Assembly (NCBI GenBank): GCA_949752795.1
Contig: OX457060.1
Coordinates: forward strand, 105,350,949-105,414,948
Direction: 5' to 3'
DNA: 64,000 bases
Source of the DNA: Hyperoodon ampullatus
Lineage: Eukaryota; Chordata; Mammalia; Artiodactyla; Ziphiidae
Part shown: piece after piece, positions 60,091 to 64,000 of the stretch
Layout: every line of letters begins with the position of its first letter
How positions within the stretch are numbered: position 1 is the first letter of the stretch
Position numbers and translations under genes: made by a program
The notes under the pieces: generated by a model
The model's database searches: none
What the model was told of the DNA's origin: nothing
The model's input: the letters and a program-made list of their open reading frames with translations, nothing else

Positions 60091-60627
60091 TGTGTATAAG
60101 TGTGGTAGCAGAACAATGGCTCCCCAAATATGTTCAAGTCTTAATTCTAGAACCTATGAATAAATATGTTACCTTTAATGGCAAAAGAGACCTTGCTGAG
60201 ATGATGAAGATTAGGAAATTTGAGATGGGGAGAGCACCCTGGATATCCAGGTGGACCCAATCTATCCTATGGGTCCTTAAAACTGGAAAAACTGTCTTAA
60301 ATGTGGTCAGAGAGAAGGACACATGACTAGAGAAGAATGGTCAGAGAAGTGCTATATTCCTGGCTTTAAAAATGGAGGAAGGATGCCGCAAGCCAAGGAA
60401 TGTGGGTGGCCTCTAGAAGCTGGAAAAATCAAGAAAGTAGGTTTTCCCCTGGAGTCCCCAGAAGGGAGCATGCCCCTGCCAACATCTTAATTTTAGCTCA
60501 TCTTAATTTTAGTCTTAATTTTAGACTCTTGTTGAACTTCCAACCTACAGAACTGCAAGCTAATACATTTGTTTTAAGCCATTAAAGTTGTAATAATTTG
60601 TTACATCAGCAAGAGAAAATTAATACA
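60091..60627 (+). mobile_element. MLT1-like solo LTR, near full length
   Basis: Opens with 'tgtggtagcagaacaatggc' and continues through 'tcttaattctagaacctatgaa', 'gcaaaagagaccttgctgag', and 'gccaaggaatgtgggtgg', then 'cctctagaagctgg'. It ends 'taatttgttacatcagca...ttaataca'. An 'acctacagaactgcaagctaataca' segment precedes the end. ERVL-MaLR class. A 12-mer is triplicated inside it at 60485-60524. The 74-codon frame is not viral protein. Confidence 0.85.
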
Positions 60628-60736
60628 GTAAGAAAATGTTTTTAAATAAATTATAGGCATTGTAAAAGCAAGGGTTGTTTATAGCAGGATTGCTTCTGTA
60701 GCTGAAAAATCAAACATCATAAATGGTCAACAATAG

Positions 60737-60861
60737 GGGATTCCCTGGAAGTCCAGTGGTTACGACTTCACGCTTTCACTGCTGAGGACTGGGTTCAATC
60801 CCTGGTTGTGGAACTAGGATTCCACAAGCCACACAGCATGGCCAAATTTTTTAAAATAAAT
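60737..60861 (+). mobile_element. Short-form CHR SINE
   Basis: Head ggggattccctggaagtcca, B-box-like 'gggttcaatccctgg', body ending 'catggccaaattttttaaa'. Flanked by aaatggtcaacaatag (60721-60736) and aaatggttaataatag (60862-60877), 16 bp with two mismatches. Confidence 0.92.
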
Positions 60862-60877
60862 AAATGGTTAATAATAG

Positions 60878-62109
60878 GGCATTGCTTAAATAATGTGATA
60901 TTCAAATAATTGAATAATAAACAATCATTAAAGATGGTTATACAATTATATATTTTAAAAACTAGGAGAATATTTATAATATAATTTTAAAAAGGAGTTC
61001 AGCTCATTATGCTTAGTTTGGTTATTTTGGTCCTTTTTTTCCTTCCAATACACTTTGTGTGTTTTTACAACCATATTATTTCCCTGACACTTACAGAGGT
61101 AATATTGAAATTAAAGTGAAAGGTGAGGAAGTTGTGTAGTCAATAATTATTAAAGAAAAAATAGCAAACAGAACCCAGATGTTTGTACATTCTAATCTAG
61201 TTATCACGTACTAATCAATTAAGTTGTTCTACTAGTTTTATGTTCATGAATAGATGAGTTAGATTATTTCCTAATTCAGTTATGTTTTAATGCAATCCAT
61301 AAAGTCTGGGATAGTTAATAGCTACTTGCTTGAAAAGATAGAATTTGATATTGGTTTGAAGGATGGACAGGATTTAGATATTTTGAATGACTGCTCTCAG
61401 GATTTTCTTTCATTTTTTTCTGCTATCAAAACCTTTTGCTATATTACTAAATCTAAATTCACACATCTTATGAATTTATTGTTTCTGTTAGAGACAAATG
61501 CAGAACTTGCAATATATTTATTCAACAGTGTATGAAAGGGTCAGTTTTATATTGTATGCTCTAAAAGTGTCAAATAGCAGAATGCCTACAACTCTTCTTT
61601 GGTTGTTGGAAGGATAAAGTATACCAAATAATGAGGAAAAATGATGCAGAGTTTTTTAGCACATAACTTAAAATTCATCTTAAAAAAACAAACAAAAAAA
61701 AAGGTTCTTGAGAGTGGGGATTATGGAGTTTTATGGCACTTATCAGCATACTAACTCAATTTTGAAATCCTGGCTTCAAACTAGACTGAAATCAACTCCT
61801 GACCAAGGAAAATATTTCATGTTTCCTTTTGACATCACACAATAGCATAATAAGAAAAAAAATTAAAGAGGTGCTTAATTGGCATTACTTTAATGTTTGG
61901 CTTAGTTCTTCTACCATGCTCTCTAATAAACCAGCACAAAAAAGCTATAACTAAGCTGATTTTCTCAGACACAATTCTGATCATTTTATTGTTACATTGT
62001 GGATTTTAGCACATATTATACCAATTATCTGATACTATTTGGGATCTACATATCTTTAAAGATTTTTCTTATTGTCATTGTTATTTTAAGAATTGACAAT
62101 AATCTAGGT
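60878..62109. other. Long unannotated AT-rich stretch
   Basis: Nothing recognised. The 81-codon frame at 61290 shows no protein features. Confidence 0.45.
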
Positions 62110-62324
62110 CATGTGTCAGCAAACTATGGCCTGCATTCCAAGTCCAGCCATAAATTAAGCTATATTGGAATTCAGCCATCCTTATTCATTTGCATATTGT
62201 CTACAATTGTTTTTGCACTAGGCTGATAAAGTTGAGTAGCTGGGACAGAGACTCTAGGACCTGCACATTCTTTGAAATACTTACGGTTTGGCCTTTTATA
62301 GAAAAAAGTTTGCTGATCCCTGGT
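62110..62324. mobile_element. hAT-Charlie non-autonomous element
   Basis: Terminal inverted repeats are visible: catgtgtcagcaaactatgg at the left and gtttgctgatccctgg at the right. The interior has 'ttgtctacaattgtttttgc', 'gttgagtagctgggacagag', and 'tttggccttttatag', standard for this abundant MER-type element. Confidence 0.85.
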
Positions 62325-63279
62325 TTAGGTGCAAAGTAAACATAAATGTTGCAAAAGTCCCTTCCCAGTAGATTTTTATCAATTTTAACAAATGAAGAGA
62401 GCTAAATGAATAATGAGTGGAAAGTTTTCATTAGGAAAAGTCATTAAGTAGCTCTATAGTAAATTGTACTGTAGTTTAAGAAATCATTGGATTATTGACT
62501 ATTAACAGATTTTGCTGGAATAGCATTTTCAAAATACTTAAATTATGTATCTAAGAAATAAGAATTAAATAGTGTAACATCAAGCGAAATCAAGTCTCAC
62601 TGAGAATTGAAATCTGTCACTTGGGTTATTATTTACTATCATGATGATTATCTTTCTCTGTTGATACAGTTATTTTCAAGAGCATGTGCCGCTATTTTCT
62701 GCTATAACTAAATAAGTGTGTGGTTAGCTTAATGCATATTGACTTCTTTAAGAAGTAATCAAATAGCCAAAGTCAGTTCACTACATAAAAGGATTATTTT
62801 AGTTATTTCTTTTTGGACCACATCCTTCTTTTTGTCCCCTAGTATTAGAATAAAATATGTTTTCAGGGTTGGCCTCAAAATAATAAAAACACAATAAACC
62901 CATCACAATTAATAGGTGTCTATTTACACACATGAAGCATGTAGATGTGCTGAAAGGGTCTTATTTGCAGGAAAATTGTTATACCAGCTCTGTTTTGTTT
63001 CTACCATACTTTACAAACACGTATTTATGTTGCTTTACATTTGAAAACTTCTATACACTATTCCACTAAATATTTGTTTGGCCTTCATTTCATTTTATTT
63101 TTCAAGTACACTAATGCATATTCGATTATAGGTCATTTTACTGTTTCCCTAGAATAAATTCCTATCTATTTATATTTCTACAGGCCTTGACTAGATTTAG
63201 CACCACCTTCCAGTTGAGAAGTCCTGGTTATATTTGTTTCCTTATTTATGAAAGTACTAAGGAAGATCAGACTTAACTT
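62325..63279. other. Unannotated unique sequence
   Basis: Nothing recognised. Confidence 0.4.
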
Positions 63280-63903
63280 GTTTTTTTTTTTTAACATCTT
63301 TATTGGAGTACAATTGCTTTACAATGGTGCATTAGTTTCTGCTGTATAAAAAAGGGAATCAGCTATACGTATACATATATCCCCATATCCCCTCCCTCTT
63401 GCGCCTCCTTCACACATTCCCTATCCCACTCCTCTAGGTGGTCACAAAGTACGAAGCTGATCTCCCTGTGCTATGAGGCTGCTTGTCACTAGCTATTTTA
63501 CATTTGGTAGTGTATATATGTGCAAGGCACTCTCTCACTTTGTCCCAGTTTACCCTTCCCCCTCCTGGTGTCCTCTGGTCCATCTCTAGGTCTGTAACTT
63601 TCCTCCTGTCCTGCCCCTAGGTTCTTCAGAACAATTTTTTTTTTTTCAGATTCCACATATATGTGTTAGCATACGGTATTTGTTTTTCTCTTTCTGACTT
63701 ACTTCACTCTGTATGACACTCTTGAGGTCCATCCAACTCACTACAAATACCTCAATTTCGTTTCTTTTTATGGCTGAGTAATATTCCACTGTATATATGT
63801 GCCACATCTTCTTTATCCATTCAACTGTCGATGGACACTTAGGTTGCTTCCATGTCTTAGCTATTGTAAATAGAGCTGCAATGAATATTGTGGTACATGA
63901 TTC
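63280..63903 (-). mobile_element. L1 3' region, antisense
   Basis: Poly-T at 63280-63292, then 'aacatctttattggagtaca', 'atacatatatccccatatcc', 'ctctaggtggtcacaaagta', 'ctgatctccctgtgctatg', and on to 'gctattgtaaatagagctgc' (63861). Well preserved; interrupted at 63904 by a second L1 end. Confidence 0.95.
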
Positions 63904-64000
63904 TTTTTTTTTTTTTAAACATCTTTATTGGAGCATAATTTCTTTACAGTTGTGTGTTAGCTTCTGCTTTATAACAAAGTGAAACAGCTATACACATACA
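63904..64000 (-). mobile_element. Second L1 3' end, antisense, runs off the window
   Basis: A new poly-T (63904-63916) followed by 'aaacatctttattggagcat' restarts the L1 3' terminus inside the previous L1. The element continues beyond position 64000. Confidence 0.92.

Noticed and set aside
1..64000. CRISPR arrays, operons, prophage or other prokaryotic systems
   Set aside because: The repeats are mammalian transposons and microsatellites; no regularly spaced direct repeats with unique spacers were seen.

Overview
This window reads as nuclear DNA of a mammal, most likely a whale or dolphin (Cetacea). The best evidence is nine copies of a ~200 bp tRNA-derived SINE of the CHR type (Cetacea-Hippopotamidae-Ruminantia family) plus three copies of a shorter ~125 bp CHR form. 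Cetartiodactyl-type L1 3' ends and a Hsmar-like mariner miniature element are also present. I saw no ruminant-specific BovB or Bov-tA sequence. The base composition is AT-rich, CpGs are scarce, and old L1, L2, MIR, MaLR LTR and hAT relics form the background. All of this is typical of intergenic or deep-intronic mammalian DNA.

I found no protein-coding gene, rRNA, tRNA gene or CRISPR array that I can support. The open reading frames present are short. The ones sharing similar protein strings lie inside CHR SINEs, and others lie in microsatellites, LTRs or L1 fragments. Bacterial-style features (operons, ribosome binding sites, terminators) do not apply.

Layout: 0-5 kb holds an old L1 with a nested younger L1 end and a mariner hairpin, then LTR relics. 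7-9.5 kb is old L1 and L2. 11-16 kb is L1M, a short CHR, a MIR, an LTR relic, and an L1M 3' end carrying a CHR SINE. 16-22.5 kb is largely repeat-free and contains a candidate short exon (20.1 kb) and a possible recursive splice site (20.6 kb). 22.8-24.7 kb has L1 and two CHR SINEs. 25-37 kb is mostly unique AT-rich DNA with scattered MIR, MER5-like, L1 and L2 pieces. 37.6-39.1 kb is a pyrimidine-biased block of unknown origin. 44.4-45.8 kb is the longest complex, repeat-free stretch and the best candidate for conserved regulatory DNA. 46-50 kb is L2 and MIR relics. 50.1-56.0 kb is a dense cluster of six SINEs. 58.7-64 kb has L1, two LTRs, a short CHR, a hAT relic and an L1-in-L1 nest that runs off the right edge.

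No genes act together here. The readable story is the order of transposon insertions, recorded by target-site duplications, plus a few candidate regulatory or exonic islands. Repeat family names come from recognising consensus features by eye, so subfamily names are deliberately omitted where I was unsure.
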